Shown: piece after piece, positions 10,365 through 24,015 of the stretch
How positions within the stretch are numbered: position 1 is the stretch's first letter
Layout: every line of letters starts with the position of its first letter
Assembly (NCBI GenBank): GCA_002751075.1
Contig: NAOQ01000209.1
Span: 66,191-106,197 of the forward strand
DNA length: 40,007 bases
Source: Ichthyophonus hoferi
Lineage: Eukaryota > Opisthokonta > Ichthyosporea > Ichthyophonida > Ichthyophonidae
Direction of reading: 5' to 3'
Program-made: the position numbers and the translations under genes
Notes under the pieces: generated by a model
Told to the model about the DNA's origin: nothing
Databases searched by the model: none
The model's input: only the letters and a program-made list of their open reading frames with translations

Positions 10365-11634
10365 ATTTTAAAAAATATACCGACACTTTAGGGATAGTTA
10401 CCTTGATATGACCAGCTATAATACCAAATAAATAATAAAAGATAGTTTAACATGCTATATAATAACATTAAATACTATTTATTGAAAATAATTTCAGGTT
10501 GATATTTAACATTTAACATTTAATATATAATGAAGACTAAACGGAGTAGAACACCTATATGACCATGTTCAGAAAAAACAACGTATATACATACATACTT
10601 GCCTAACTACCTATTGTAACACTATGTTATATATTTCTATTATATGTAACTCTACCTTAAGGAGATCAGAGATACGGTGGCTGGGAGGAATGGGAGTATT
10701 GTACTATTGGCTAAGAGATAAGGTGTGGTTCTAAGCATTTTATGGCTAAACATATTCATCTTTTATCAATATATACTAGATTATATAATGAAATTTATCT
10801 TAAGGTGCACTTATAGTTGTACATGTAATTGTGTAGGTATTGTATGATTGTGAAACTTATTTCAACATATTTATTTTGTGTTACGTGCGTAGCATATATA
10901 ATATATGTATTATACTAAAGGTGTTATATGATGTTTATTTGCTTATTTATCTACCTAATATACTAATAAATATGTATCTAAATATATACCCAATTTTTTT
11001 TTTGAATTATGTCAATAACTTATCAAATGATTTATATGGTATATTTATACAATATATATATATATTATATATTATAAATATTTTATGTCTAATCCCAATA
11101 TAATCCAGATATAGTATATTATTATGGTCTATTGACTGTATAGTCTATCGGGATAAGAGATCTGGCATTCAGATTACGGATTGGGCTAGATAGAATTCCA
11201 TTGGTTCCTTTTAGATTACTAGAGCCCCGGGAGACCTTGGTTTGGAAAATGCTGATGACCTTTACTTATACGTGATAATACACGAATAAGATATTGGTTA
11301 TACCTTTATACTAAAAGGATATATAGAAGGTTTTCTTAGCCATGCACTATGGCCCTAATACTTGCGATAAAAACGATAAAATGGAATAATCCAGGCCTGC
11401 CTTACAACCACTAAAGACGCCTTATTTAAACAAGGTATGTAATATTATGCGCGCAAAAGTCAATAGGATTTTAATTTATCCTATCCACACAAACATTGCA
11501 ATAGCTGCGGGATTTTTATCTAGTAAAAAATAAACAACTTCAGTAATGCACGAAAGCAAAGTATAATTATTTCCGTGTAAGGGTCAAGGTATTTTTCTTT
11601 TCTTATTATTTTATATAATTAGTGACTATTAAAT
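10365..11634. other. AT-rich intergenic DNA, no gene seen
   Basis: Only AT-driven open frames, such as the one at about 10840-11103 whose translation is dominated by Ile, Tyr, Leu and Asn, with no recognisable motif. The MRM1 promoter could lie here, but no element is identifiable by eye. Confidence 0.5.
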
Positions 11635-14275
11635 ATTCCTTGAAACTACAGTCACTCAGTGAGAAGTACGCCTTAATTATATAATGGGTGGCATACAGAC
11701 TACCAAAACAGGTATGGTACCTAACCAAAGATAGGAGTGATGTTTTCATAGGGTTTAGGAATTTTCTCTCCGTTGTATTTGGATTATCTTTCAACTGATG
11801 GGCCTTTTATATTTTTGCTAAATTTATTTTTGAAAGTACAGAAAAGAAGTACAGTAATTACGCAAGGAGATTTTCAAATAGTGATACCTTATCGAGCTTC
11901 TTCAGGTGCTACGTAGCTTTTGACATTTTCCATATTACATTATATAGGTCACCATTTTACTTGCTTTTTTTTCTTCTTCAATTTGGGAAACCTTTAACGT
12001 AGTTTTTTTTTGATTCAACAGATTCTAGCTATCAATCCTTATCTAATACTACTCAGAGGCATTAATTCGAGCGTTTTGAAAATACTTCGGGTTGAAGTGC
12101 TATCTTATTTTTTAAACAAAAAATCACGCCTGGCCAATATGTGACATGGTGTTTATAATACAATCAATCACCACACTGTTTTTTCATAGACATATTTTAC
12201 CGTTATATGGTTTGTTCGTTTGTAACATCTAGACTGCAAACATGCTTGTGCGTTTTGTGAGTGGATTTGGTGTCACTAATCACCCTCTCTACTTACATTG
12301 TGTACACGAATATTGAACCCAGTTAGACAGGTGTTTGAAAAAATTGTTGCAAACAATAAAACGACCGATATATCTATGTATTTATGACCATAGCTATTAC
12401 AAGAAAGTACCACAGGTTCACAGCAGTTGTATATACACTAGCATTTGTATGTATAATTCATTCAGCCTTTGAACAGTGTTTCACCCAAGTATAGTTTATT
12501 ACACTGTACAATCGGTTGTACACTGCTTTAAAAAGTTATAAGCAAGTCGTATCTAGTTCATAGGGTAACGCGTGGGGATAGCTTATTTTATTATACTCTT
12601 TACTTATTAGAAATATTAGAATAAATAATAATATACAGAAACAATTAAGAATAATACCTTCATAGATGCTAAAGGTTAAAAATTTGTTGGTGGCTGCCTA
12701 CTTAAAACTATAGATATTTTTTGAATAACCGACAAAACAGGGAGAGAGATCTTAACTAGCTAAAGCCCATATTACATATTTTTTTCTCACACACTCAGTT
12801 TACTTTTTGTTTCTACTTGTAAAAATTATTAATCTTGACATATATATTGTTAAAACAAGAATGTTTAATTGATTTAAGTATTTCTTTATATAGCTATAAA
12901 CATTAACTATTATTGGTAGTTATTATTCCATATGTAGCCTGGGAAAATTGTTAGTGCAATCAACTGGTATTAAGCGGCAATCCAAGATGATATATCAAAA
13001 TTGAACCAGCCAATGGTAGAGATCCTGAAATTATATAATAAACTGCAGATCTTAAGTTTGGGATCCAGATAACACATTGCTTAAGCATCCTGACTAAGAA
13101 AATTCTTGCTGACTTGTTTAATAATAAAAAATATGTCTCAAGATATCTGTACTCTGTGTATGCAAAGGGTCACATTAAAACATTCCTTAATTCGCTATTA
13201 TCTCTTCTTCCAAACGAATATAGGTAACAGGAATACTCCTGTCTCTACTTACTATTTCCAACATATTTTATGGGTCTTTAAGTGTCTCAACAGATATGAG
13301 TATTTAATCTGTAAGTGTTATTGCGATCTTTTAATCTATTTACCTTTATAGGATATGCAAACACGTATATATAAACTTTCAACGCCATTATGAAATACCA
13401 ATACCCTAGAGATATAATATACCTATATATATATGAAGGTAAATACATGTACACATTAAATATAGATAGAGTGGAGAGGGACAAGTAAAGAGCATGCTAA
13501 TGAACGAATGATAGAAAATGAGAGTGGAATCTCATTGACTCCTGACTATTGTCACTGATGTATTGAATTTGAATATTAATCTAAAACCCAAAATCAGAAG
13601 TAAATACAATTATTTTTATCTATTTCCATGCTTGTTATAAAAAAACATTCATACTTTGTTGCATAATAAGACAGAGAGCTGGTCAGATATCAATAACCCA
13701 ACCTCACATACACATTTTTAAGTATACATGTGATTATATACGCACCCATGCACTTGTAAACCTACACACACATATATTTGTATAATTCTACATGTCCCAC
13801 CTATTATCCACCCTTTTCATTACATCTTTAAATTTTGAGTGAGTTAATGGCATATACCATTACCATGAAATCTTTATCAGTATATGTACCATTCAATTAT
13901 TTCATTAAAGTCTATACTATTTAATAGGTACTCACCATAAATTATAACCATCCAGTCCTCTCTCAGGTCCATATACACCCCTCTCTCTTATATGCTACTA
14001 TTACTATTACTATTCCAGGTATATGGTTTATAACCACTCCCCATTCTTCCTAATTACACACTGATTGCTTTATCTAAGATATGTTTTTATATTATCTATG
14101 GCTATACGTATATCAGAAAATGATTATTTACACATCAATAAATACGTATGTTAATACAAGCATATTTAACTGTTAAACTCATACTATTACCTATACATAT
14201 TCATTCACGCACAAACATATATGTATATCTTTATAACCACAAGCATGTATATACATGTTATATGAAATAAAACAC
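11635..14275 (+). repeat. Duplicated segment, copy 1 (homologous to 21105-24015)
   Basis: Collinear similarity with 21105-24015 runs for over 2 kb in the same orientation. Anchors are 'ttaattatataatgg', 'ttttgacatt', 'aatcaccctctctacttac' / 'aatcatcctctctacttg', 'atgtatttatgacca', 'aacgcgtggggatagctta' (identical), 'ggctgcctac', 'aaatacatgtaca', 'gactcctga.tattgt', 'aataggtactcaccat' and 'tttacacatca.taaata'. Copy 1 carries an extra 600 bp (about 12800-13415), which includes the dispersed repeat at 12840-13265 and is absent from copy 2. No protein is conserved between copies. The family is unknown: it may be a non-autonomous transposon or a segmental duplication. Confidence 0.8.
12840..13265. 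repeat. Dispersed repeat, copy B (related to 1005-1440)
   Basis: Same orientation and order of landmarks as copy A at 1005-1440. It is nested inside copy 1 of the duplicated segment and missing from copy 2 at the matching place (about 23270), so it entered copy 1 after the two copies separated, or was lost from copy 2. Confidence 0.75.
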
Positions 14276-14279
14276 TTCT

Positions 14280-17200
14280 TTCCAGGCTAATAAAAACATT
14301 TTGTGTAAGACAGTGAAGTTTTAGGGTTTCTTTACTATTACAAGGAGGAATTCACCTCTTTTACCCTTGAATTATTTTATGAAATGGGGTGATGGCTCTG
14401 TGACCAATGTTCTTGGATATCTTGGATATGACATTATCAGTATACTGACTATAGTAGATTCTACTAAGCAGACAATTACACTGAAAGTTGTGTTATATGT
14501 TGTGGATCTGAAAAGCAGTTTATGTTATATAATTTTTCTGAGGGGAAAAGGGACAACAACTCCCAAGATGACTTAATCTTCATCATACAAGATGGACAGG
14601 TGAGAATACAAGGGAATACAGCAAATGACTGTGTATATACATATATTGTGATAATCATCTAAAGAAGTAACAAGAAAAGTGCAGTTTGGAAGTCACCTTC
14701 AACTATGTCTACCACCAATCCCGTGTCTTACATAGAGCCAAAGAAACCAACTGCAAGCATTTCTCATCAAATAAATCAGTGAAAGTTGCAGGGAGTTACC
14801 AAAGGCAGATATGGGACTCATATTCTATATATTTTTCCACTCAAGACTTATGCATCCAAGTTAAGGATCTATGCATCTAGCCCTGTCTTTATGTGACATT
14901 GGTGTAGAAGGGAGTTTGACAAAAGAGTGTGAAGCTCACAGCAAGCTCAAGGCTAAGCATATCCTCTACCCTGTCTGCACAAGCAAAATTACAAGAGGAC
15001 TGCAAAGGATATATTTGGACCTAGCTGGCCTGCTTAAGTAGTTTTACTCTTGCTACAAATATATTTTGACATTTATGGATGGGTATTTGCATTATGTAAC
15101 CATCTTTTTTCTAAAGAGGAAGTCTAAGACTGTTAATATTTTCACAGATAATCATACTTTTGCTATGGCCAAACATGATAATCCCATGTCAACTTTGGTT
15201 ACTGACAATGGCTCTAAATCTATAAACTCAGTCTTACAATAAATTTATAAAAAATCATAGGGTATTAACTACACTAAACAACCATTTCTGACCATCCTCA
15301 GAAAAAAAAAATAGATTATTGAACATGCAAATCAGATGTTATTCACAACAATTGCAGCTTCCTTAATAGAAAGCTTTCTATCCATCAAATTTTGGAATGG
15401 TGTGGTAAAGACAGCAGCCTTTACCCTTAATGCACTCATATCCTGAAGTCTGGGCAGAGATGACCTTCCATGGGATCTGTGGCACCACACCACCACAGGT
15501 ACTGATTAACTGAGAGTATATGTATGCAAGTGCTTCTACAAGCTTGATACTATGGACAAGGTCTCTCCCTGTGCAAGTGAAGCAATCTTTTTAGACTACC
15601 AGTATATCCAGAAGGCCTACTGACCTTTGGTTAAGAAAAATAGGAAGATGATAGTGAGTAGAGATGTATATTTCTCCATGACAAGCTTTCTTTTGTGTAA
15701 GAGTCAGCCCCTCAAACTAATGTTTATGGTAAGGTTGACAAAAAGAGTAAACAGAAATCTAGCACACGTCAAAGAGCAACTTCAAAGTCAATTTTTACTC
15801 TGGAGAATTGGTGTATACAGAACAATCTACAAAGATAGTGGAGCTGACTGATGATTCGGCATCTAAGGGGAGTCTGGTGAAGCCACAACGGCAGCCAAAC
15901 CAGCCTCCAAGAAGGACAAGCATTCTTCAAATTCCACCTCAGAAAGCTAGGTCTTTCCACAATGCTTGCAACTAAGGGGGAGTTTCAGACGTTTACTAAT
16001 TGGGAAATTTACATGAAGTTCAAGTATACGCCATTTGTAACTCAACCTGGTCTACAATATTCCAAGAACCATTCCACTGGCCCTGCAATTTATGCCTTAT
16101 CATTACCTACCCAGCATATATGGCTTGGAGGTTCCAAACTCTGTGTTGGCTACAGCTGCTATGAAGTCTGCTCTCTGGCCAGAATGTGAGAAAACCATGC
16201 AGCAGCAGAAGAAGGTTCTACTGGACAACACAACATGGCAACTATTGGATTAGTTCTTATCCCAACCAGCCCTAAGACCAATGTAGATTTTCAACACCAA
16301 GCACGACAGTCATGGTACTGTTATCAACATCCCAATGCAGATTATTTTTCCATTGAGTCACCAGTGTGCCCTTTGACAAATAGTTACATCCTCCTGGCTG
16401 CAGCTGCAGCTACAGCTCAAAGTTTACAAGTGGCCCAACTTGATCTAGTAGGAGCCTATTTAAAAGAAAAATTAGACAACGATATATTTATATACCACCC
16501 TGAGGGATTTACTTAAACTGACTTCCACAGGGGGGTATGTAAGCTTCCAAGATCATCATATGATGTGAAGCAGTCTGTCTTGGTATGGTAACATACCTTA
16601 ACAGTTTTGTTATTAGAGAAAAACCTGCTTCCCATCAATACCGACCTATGCTTATTTGTGCCACAAGGTGTGTTTTATTTTTTGGCCGTTTGTATGTATG
16701 TTGATCGCATGCTAGTAGTGGCTTATAACAAGGCTGTTGTTAATGGACCCATCAACAGCATGAAACAAAAGTTTGACACCAAAGTACTGGGATTCTCTTC
16801 AGAGTATCTTGGATACCAAATAATGAAGAATGAGAGTGGTTTCATTCATTTATCTCAAGTAGATATGTGAGAAAATTATTCAAAAATATTACATTACTAA
16901 TTTCAATCATGGCGTGCCACCAATTCTACCTTGTCAGATAGCAGCTTCAGACTTAGCCACTCCCAATAACCCCATGTATAACTTAAGGGACTACTAAATG
17001 ATCATATGATGCCTTCTATGGGCTTTCTGACTTGCCTGTCTAGATGTTTCTGATGCAATAGGATTCCCAAGTCATTTTGCTTTCAAAAAAAGTTAAGTTA
17101 CGCTGGAAGATGGTACTTCATGTAATAGCATACTTGAACTCCCATCCAGAACAAAGATATAGTCTACCATCATAGGATTCTCAAATTTATTACTTATGCA

Positions 17201-17860
17201 GATACTGATTTTGTTGGAGATGTGACTCTAGAACGTTCACAACTGAGGTTTCTTGTTTATCTTGGGTTATTTAGTTTTCTAAATGAGCAAGAAACAAACC
17301 ATTGCGGCCACCTCTAGCACTGAAGCTATTGAGTACAGTACATAGCTCTGTGTAATGCTACTCAAGAAACTCTTTAAATGATATATCTTAATTGACTAAG
17401 TATTGCCTCAAATCCAGTTCCAATGCTTGAAGACAATCAGTCAATCATAATAATCACCAAAAACAACGGGGTAACTAGGCATATGAAGCATATCCAAAAG
17501 AAGCACCATCACACTAAGGCTGCCATTCAAGATGGCATGATTGTGATGAACCAAGTTCCAATAGTGGAGCAAAATGCTGAGATCTTTGCTACGACTTTTT
17601 TTGCCAACAGAATTTTTATAAACGGTCCCAACTATTATTACACATGTAAAGTTATGTCTCAATAAGTGTATAGAGATGCAGGGGGAGTGTTATCATATAG
17701 GCTAGTATAGGCATATGTTGTGTGTATTTTATAAGTATTGTTATATATGTGAACAGAACATGCTTAGGTTATAAACATTGTTGCAAGATTGCTAGCCATA
17801 GATGCATAGCTTGAATTAATCTGATATGAATTAATACATTGTATATAGTAGTACCCTACA
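14280..17860 (+). mobile_element. Copia-family LTR retrotransposon fossil, 5'-truncated
   Basis: A Ty1/copia (Pseudoviridae-like) element in decay. Recognisable parts in Copia order are end of the protease region (about 14360-14560), integrase core with a TDNG motif (about 14990-15620), reverse transcriptase (about 16180-17000) and RNase H (about 17190-17660). These are followed by a purine-rich tract (about 17681-17687) and a likely 3' LTR at 17688-17860 that begins TGTTATC and ends CTACA. Integrase before reverse transcriptase is diagnostic of Copia rather than Gypsy. No capsid region and no matching 5' LTR are seen. The element is clearly broken, with well over ten lesions, so it is an old insertion. 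Confidence 0.88.
17688..17860 (+). repeat. Probable 3' LTR of the Copia fossil
   Basis: It starts with TG directly after a G-rich polypurine tract and ends with CA, giving a 173-bp solo-sided LTR, short as is common in Copia. No partner is found at the left end of the element, so the boundaries rest on the TG/CA rule and the tract alone. Confidence 0.6.
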
Positions 17861-20800
17861 ATTTTTATTTAACTAAAATGAAGCACTTAATTGCGTACAA
17901 ATGTACACACCACGCACAAAAGAGGGTTAGCCGCACCGACATTTTTCACAGTTCAAAACACACGCATGATTAGACAACACCAACCACCAGGTTATACCGC
18001 TAAAAATATCAGTAAACCAAATCTAGTGGCAGGTGCCCGATCAGAAATATAAATCAACCATCCTTCTGTACGAGACTCTTAGAATTAAATTATGATAGAG
18101 GATAAAAACAATCTACGTACAAAAAGAACATGCATTCATTCCTCAAATCACTAGTACGGCTAAAACCAATACTGAAAAGGCATCTATCCTAGCTGATTGC
18201 TGTAGGTTCTAAAAGACCTGGGATTAAAGCAAATTCAACTGAAGCAACATAAATCTCCGTGCAGCGAAACGAAGACGATCCAAAGACAAATTTAATTCTA
18301 TCCCCATGACTCGCTTCACAACTACCAATTCGATCCGAGTCAGATTCTATTCTTAGTAGTGATCTGATGGAAATTGTGCAGAACTGGTTTTGAGCAAAAG
18401 AAGTATAAATAGATGCCTTCATACAATAATAAAGGGACTGGAACGGTTGAGTCCTATATCACTGTCCAGTCACCTAAAATACTGCTATTATTACTAATTA
18501 TGAAGACAAAAGAATTATATTTTGGAACTCTGTATCTTTGTATGTATTCATATTATGCTTATAGTTTCTAAAGAGGTTGAAATATATAATCCAGATACTT
18601 TATTAGAAGGCCAACTTGGTCAGCCTGGTGTCACTTCTCCTAATATTAACGATACCGTAACGCTTTATGGACAACCACAATTAAATGGTTGCTGTCACGT
18701 ACGCAGCACAGCATCTAGTAAGAAATTAACGGCTTCTATTTCTCTTTAGTAACAACATAAGCTTGAACGGGAATTATCGCACGCTTTAACTTGTAAGTTA
18801 CCAGATGATACTCTCTAAATAAAACTCAATATCCTCGATGTTATTTTCTAATAATTAACTAACGTCCACAAATATAGAATTTCAAGCCTATCTTGTAATG
18901 ATTGATTCAGATTGAGATTCATTCTTGTATCACATTGGATACGCAGTTTGATCTGAGATCTAAATTCAGTCTCACCGCCTCACATGTATTTAGAATGCAA
19001 TAAATTAACCACTACTGTGTGGTTGAGAAGAGACCTCTAGATTTGCTCACATTGTAGTTGGCCATCTGACATGCGTCATTGGCAGGGTAATTGTCAAAGA
19101 TAAAAGACTGGGCATGTTTATTCGGTATTTCACCGTGGAACGAAACAGTCATATCTGATGTATTTATTATTACAGGATTTTAAAGTGTTCTATATATAGA
19201 ATGCTATAATTATAAAGTATGTGAAAAGTTCCAAATATAGCTACATCTTTGCCCGGATCTGGATTTGATTTGCTGTGCACTCCTATCTAATTTTGAATAC
19301 AATCGAGCCATTTGAAATGGTTGTTTATTCTGGATCTTATTGGTTATTAGGATTTTATAATTACAACCCATGATACTATGCTGCGTAAATAGGTATAAAA
19401 TGCAAAACTGCTGACCCTGCTTTAGGCATTATGCCTAAGCACAGAGTTATCTGAACACTATGACCTTAGCTACGTGATTGCTGCCATTGGATGGTTGCAT
19501 CTTGAACATTCATTCATCTTGGATTGACATTTAGCTCCAATATATAAATTGTGGCATCTTTTGATTGGCTGGTTTTGATTACACGAACTATTCTATCTGA
19601 CTATGCAATAGTCAATAGCCAATAATATTAAGGATCATAGCAATATATAAAGTAATACTTAAATTAAATAGGTGTTCCTGTTTTAACACATCTGACAGAA
19701 GAATATGGAGGTCGTATTGGTTATCATCGATTTTGGGTAATTATGTACACATACACGTATGATTAACATGCATTGCATCCGAGTTAAAAAAATAGCCATC
19801 TTCTGCAAGGCGCTAATTTTGACAGACTTTCTTGAAAGTTTGGCCCTCAAGCTACCGATGAAAACCCATCTCACAGAGATACAAAAGGTTAAAAACAAAA
19901 CATTACCTTATCAGCAGCCAACGATCCCGATTCTACTTATCAAATATTTGCAGTTGACAAATAGACAAATAAATATAAAAATGTAAAGTCGGTAGGATTG
20001 AAGTTGGTCAGCTAATAGAGTATGTGCTGATAAAATCAAACACCGAAACATTATTGGTTGGTTAAAAATCATCCTACATCCTCGAAGTCTCTGAAAGCCA
20101 GGGTTTTTCTACTCTTTTAATCATACGAAGAAGAATGCTTTAAGAGGATCTAGTTGTCGATAGCTAATCGATATAATCCAAACACTTTTGTGTGCCAACT
20201 AACACACTTCATGGCCACATCCTCAATATGTTTGAGACTTACACTCAATGTTAGTTTTAAATTTGAATAATAGTTTAAAATATGCCGATTAGAATAACGA
20301 GCCACACGAATCACTCACGTTTAGCTTTACGTCTCTTTGGTATCTAATCGTAACAAACATCAAAATAACACAATCTAAGTACAATGTGAAAGTAGGTACA
20401 GTTTTAAAGTATCAAAAACTTTTTTTAAATTTATCAATGATTTTAATTATACATATCACATATTAATTTATTTGGTAATTATTTTACAAACTAACAGAGT
20501 TTTTCATTAAATTTTTTCTATACCCATCACCAGATACATATTCTTACACATCCTGCTGTTTGAATTTATTCAACTGCACCAATTCTACTTGTCCATGCCT
20601 ACCACTAAACATTCCAAATTAATTTGTAATGTAATTGGTACGGGAAATAGCCAATAAACATATATAATACAGGCACAGAAAAAATACAAATATAATTGGA
20701 TAGCAGGTAACGTTGAGGTCACATTCAGGGAACATTCCTTACTTGCCCAATATGAATTATATCGATAGAGCATCCATCCAAATTAAAATATTAAAACATT

Positions 20801-21104
20801 AATCTACATGGTAAGCTTTATAAATAAAATGAGGTTGCATGTGAGCCACAGAGAAGTTGTTTTATTACGAAAGACCATTGAAAATTAACATAAAATTTAT
20901 TTTAGCCAATGTAAATATGCCCCTTATTATGAAACATAAGAAAATGTAAAAATAGTTTCTTTGTAAAAACTATTTTCTTAGATACTGAAAACATAGCGCG
21001 CAGGATATTTTGCAATCTGGCTCACTAACAATCAGATGCAATATATATACCACTTATGATACGAGAGACTCCCGGATAGGGCTCCCAGGAATTCCCGTTT
21101 AAAT
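17861..21104. other. Intergenic DNA, mostly without recognisable features
   Basis: Moderately AT-rich DNA between the Copia fossil and the second duplicated segment. Several open frames of 60-77 codons occur on both strands (for example about 18189-18422 and 19683-19986), often overlapping each other and with no known motif. The only stretch with a coding-like feel is listed separately at 18541-18749. Confidence 0.5.
18541..18749 (+). CDS. Unidentified coding-like fragment
   Basis: A frame ending at 18749 reads EVEIYNPDTLLEGQLGQPGV and continues with NINDTVTLYGQPQLNG. Its composition (Gly, Pro, Gln, Asp, Asn) is unlike the Ile/Tyr/Leu-biased chance frames around it. An AG at about 18560 could serve as an acceptor, so it may be a single exon or the relic of one. 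I recognise no family and find no flanking exon, and I do not assign a function. Confidence 0.25.
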
Positions 21105-24015
21105 TCCATCTTTAAAACTTAAGGCACTCAATGAGGTATCTGCATTAATTATATAATGGTATACAGAATGACCAAAAATGTACTTTGGACCAAGGAGATA
21201 AAGTTTTGATAGGATTTAAATTTTTTTCTTTACCATATCTCTTCCTCGAAAGGTCTTTTTTATTAAATAATTTTTGTAACTACAGCAAGAAAATATAAAA
21301 AATTGCGCAAGTAGATTTTCTACCTGATTGAGTTCCACTAAGAAGTGCCATGTGGCCTTTTGACATTATCATTAATACACCATAGGTCAGATTTTCTGGG
21401 TTTTATTTCTGGGGAAACCCTTAAATTAATTCAGAAGATTTTGAGGATTCTCAGAAGCATTCTTGCAAACAACTCGAAAAATATTTTAAGTTGACGTGTT
21501 ACTTATTTTTTTTCTCTTTTTTTTCTTTTTTTCTTTTTTTCTTTTCACAAAAAAATATATTATACTAGGCAATATGTTATTTGTGTTTATAATTCAGCCA
21601 ATCACCCCACTGTTGCCATAAAGCTGTATTATTTATTGTCATATGGGTTATTTGTTTATAAACCTTACCACAAGCATGGTTGTGCACATTATAAATGACC
21701 TTAGTGCCGCCAATCATCCTCTCTACTTGTATTGTGTATATATACACGAATATCAAAGCCTGCCTGTTAAATGTTTGTTTACAATAGTTATTGCAAACAA
21801 TATAAACGAAGGATATAACCATGTATTTATGACCAGAGCTACTACAAGGAAGTATCATATTTTCGCAGTAGCTGTATCTGCATTGGAGCTCCTCTTTATG
21901 ATACGTTAATTTTTAACAATATCTCACCCAAGTATACTCAAATATGAAACAGAGACTAATTATCTACCAATTTATTAGAGAGCACGAATAACTATTTTTA
22001 AATTCCGAGGTAAAGGCATGAATCAAATTCCAATTTCCACGGTATGATGATTATACGAATTGGAGGAAAACGAGAAAAAATTAATAACTAGTGATAGGAT
22101 AAATTATCTTTTATTAATAGTTGTAAAACCTCCAAACAAAGAACATTTATTTATTCAGATCAACTAAATAATTAGAACACTTACGCATACTTGGTAAGCG
22201 TAGTTTCATTTATTATCAAAGGTAATATTCCACTGGTATAAGAGCATGTATTATATGGCCTAGTGAGCGAGTTGTGCTGAAGCTTTATAGCCATTTAAAG
22301 TGATAGGATTGGGGGATAGTAAGTATTCTATGTTGCAAAAATACATTTTGATCTCATCGTAGATCTGCACTATATACTCATTTGATCTTCTAACAAAACG
22401 GAAAAATCAAAATATTAATAGTTAAATTTACATAACCATCAATAATTTAATAACATACCGAGGAGTCTTTTTTTTTCTTTTTTTAATTGAAATTATTATA
22501 CTTAAAGTATGACGCACATGTCAAATCATGGCGCCATAAACCATAGAATGAGTCTGGTGGGAAATGGGATAGATGTGCAGGCCCATGGTTGGTTTGTTTC
22601 AAGACACTATTGATTTATGCTGACACCTATGGATATTATCCAATTAATAACGCAATTGTCTAGCAGAGTAGTGCTAAATATGAAAATAACGATTTTAGCT
22701 TTTTCATAATTGTGAAAAACTGAAAATAAGATTTGGACCCCATCAATCCTACAATAATATCATGCATTAGCTGAAAAATATTGAAAATATGAAAATTAAA
22801 AACACTTTCTATAGATGAAAATTCCACATATTGAAAATAAATAAGATTAAACGTCCAGCTCATGTACAAATCGATTATTCGTTTTAAACTAGGCTTTTAG
22901 TGTCTCAGCTAAGCTTTTCCCTGGTCGATTGATATACCTACGTACATATGCTGTAACCTGGAAGGAAAATCAATACTAATACACTGTATTAAAGGATTAT
23001 TAGTAAGTAGCGTCTAGTTGTTCATAATATAACGCGTGGGGATAGCTTATTTTATTATTCTCATATTTACTTACTAGAAATGTTACAATAAATAATAGTA
23101 TATAGGAACTGTTTTATTTCGAATATTAGCTTCGTAGGTGTTGAAGCCCAAAATTTGATGAAGGCTGCCTACCTAAAACTACGAATGTTTTGCGAATACC
23201 CAACAAAATAGGGCGATCTTTACCAGGTAAAGCCTATATTATATATATTTTTTCCCCACAAACTCCTATATATACGAATGTAAATACATGTACATCTTGT
23301 ATATAAATTGCTGAGTGGAGTGGAAAGGGGAGAGGACTTTGATGAAGGATTGATGGGTTTTGGGAATGGGATGTCACTGACTCCTGAATATTGTAGCCAA
23401 TGGATTGAATTTCAATATTATTATAAAACCCAAAACAAGAAGTAAATAAAATTATTCTTACCTATCTCCATGTTCTTTCTAATCAAACATCCGCATCTTG
23501 TTGCGTTAGATGACAGAGGGCAGGGTAGATAGTTTGAAATTCAACCACAAATATATATATCTAGCTCTCTACATCTAACCTGCTATCCACCAATTTTTAT
23601 TGCATCTGCCTATTTTGAATGGGTTAGGGGCATATATCAGTATGATTAAACTTCATGAGGATGTGTACCATCTATTATCTCGCTGGAGTATATATTATCT
23701 AATAGGTACTCACCATGAATTTTTACTAGCCAGTTCTCTCCCACACCTAGGTCCAACAATATCTTATAGGCCGCCACTATTATTATCATGCCAGGTACGT
23801 GGCTTATAACGGCTCTCTATTCTTCCTATTTACACATCAGAGAAAGATTATTTACACATCAGTAAATACATATGTGCATTCACGCATGTTCAAAACTGTT
23901 CAACTCGTATTATTACATATATATATTCATTCACTCACAAACATATAGGTATATATTTATAATTGCACGAATGTACGGTACATACATTACACATGTACAT
24001 TAGACGTCAAACAAA
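21105..24015 (+). repeat. Duplicated segment, copy 2 (homologous to 11635-14275)
   Basis: This copy follows copy 1 in the same order from 'gcattaattatataatgg' to 'tttacacatcagtaaata' and the 'cacaaacatata' stretch. Relative to copy 1 it lacks the 12800-13415 insert and has an extra 1 kb or so at about 21955-22980, between 'ctcacccaagtata' and 'acactgtatta', plus a T-rich tract (about 21507-21545). The extra 1 kb has no evident terminal repeats or coding sequence. Substitutions are frequent throughout, so the duplication is old. Confidence 0.8.

Noticed and set aside
10840-11103. 87-codon hydrophobic open frame
   Set aside because: AT-driven composition (Ile, Tyr, Leu, Asn), no start context or motif, no neighbouring exons.
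14280-17860. Reading the Copia region as a host gene
   Set aside because: The order of protease, integrase, reverse transcriptase, RNase H, then purine tract and LTR is that of a Copia element, and the region is too decayed to be a functioning gene.
19683-19986. Two overlapping open frames on opposite strands
   Set aside because: Neither has a recognisable motif or splice partners, and overlap on both strands suggests chance openness.
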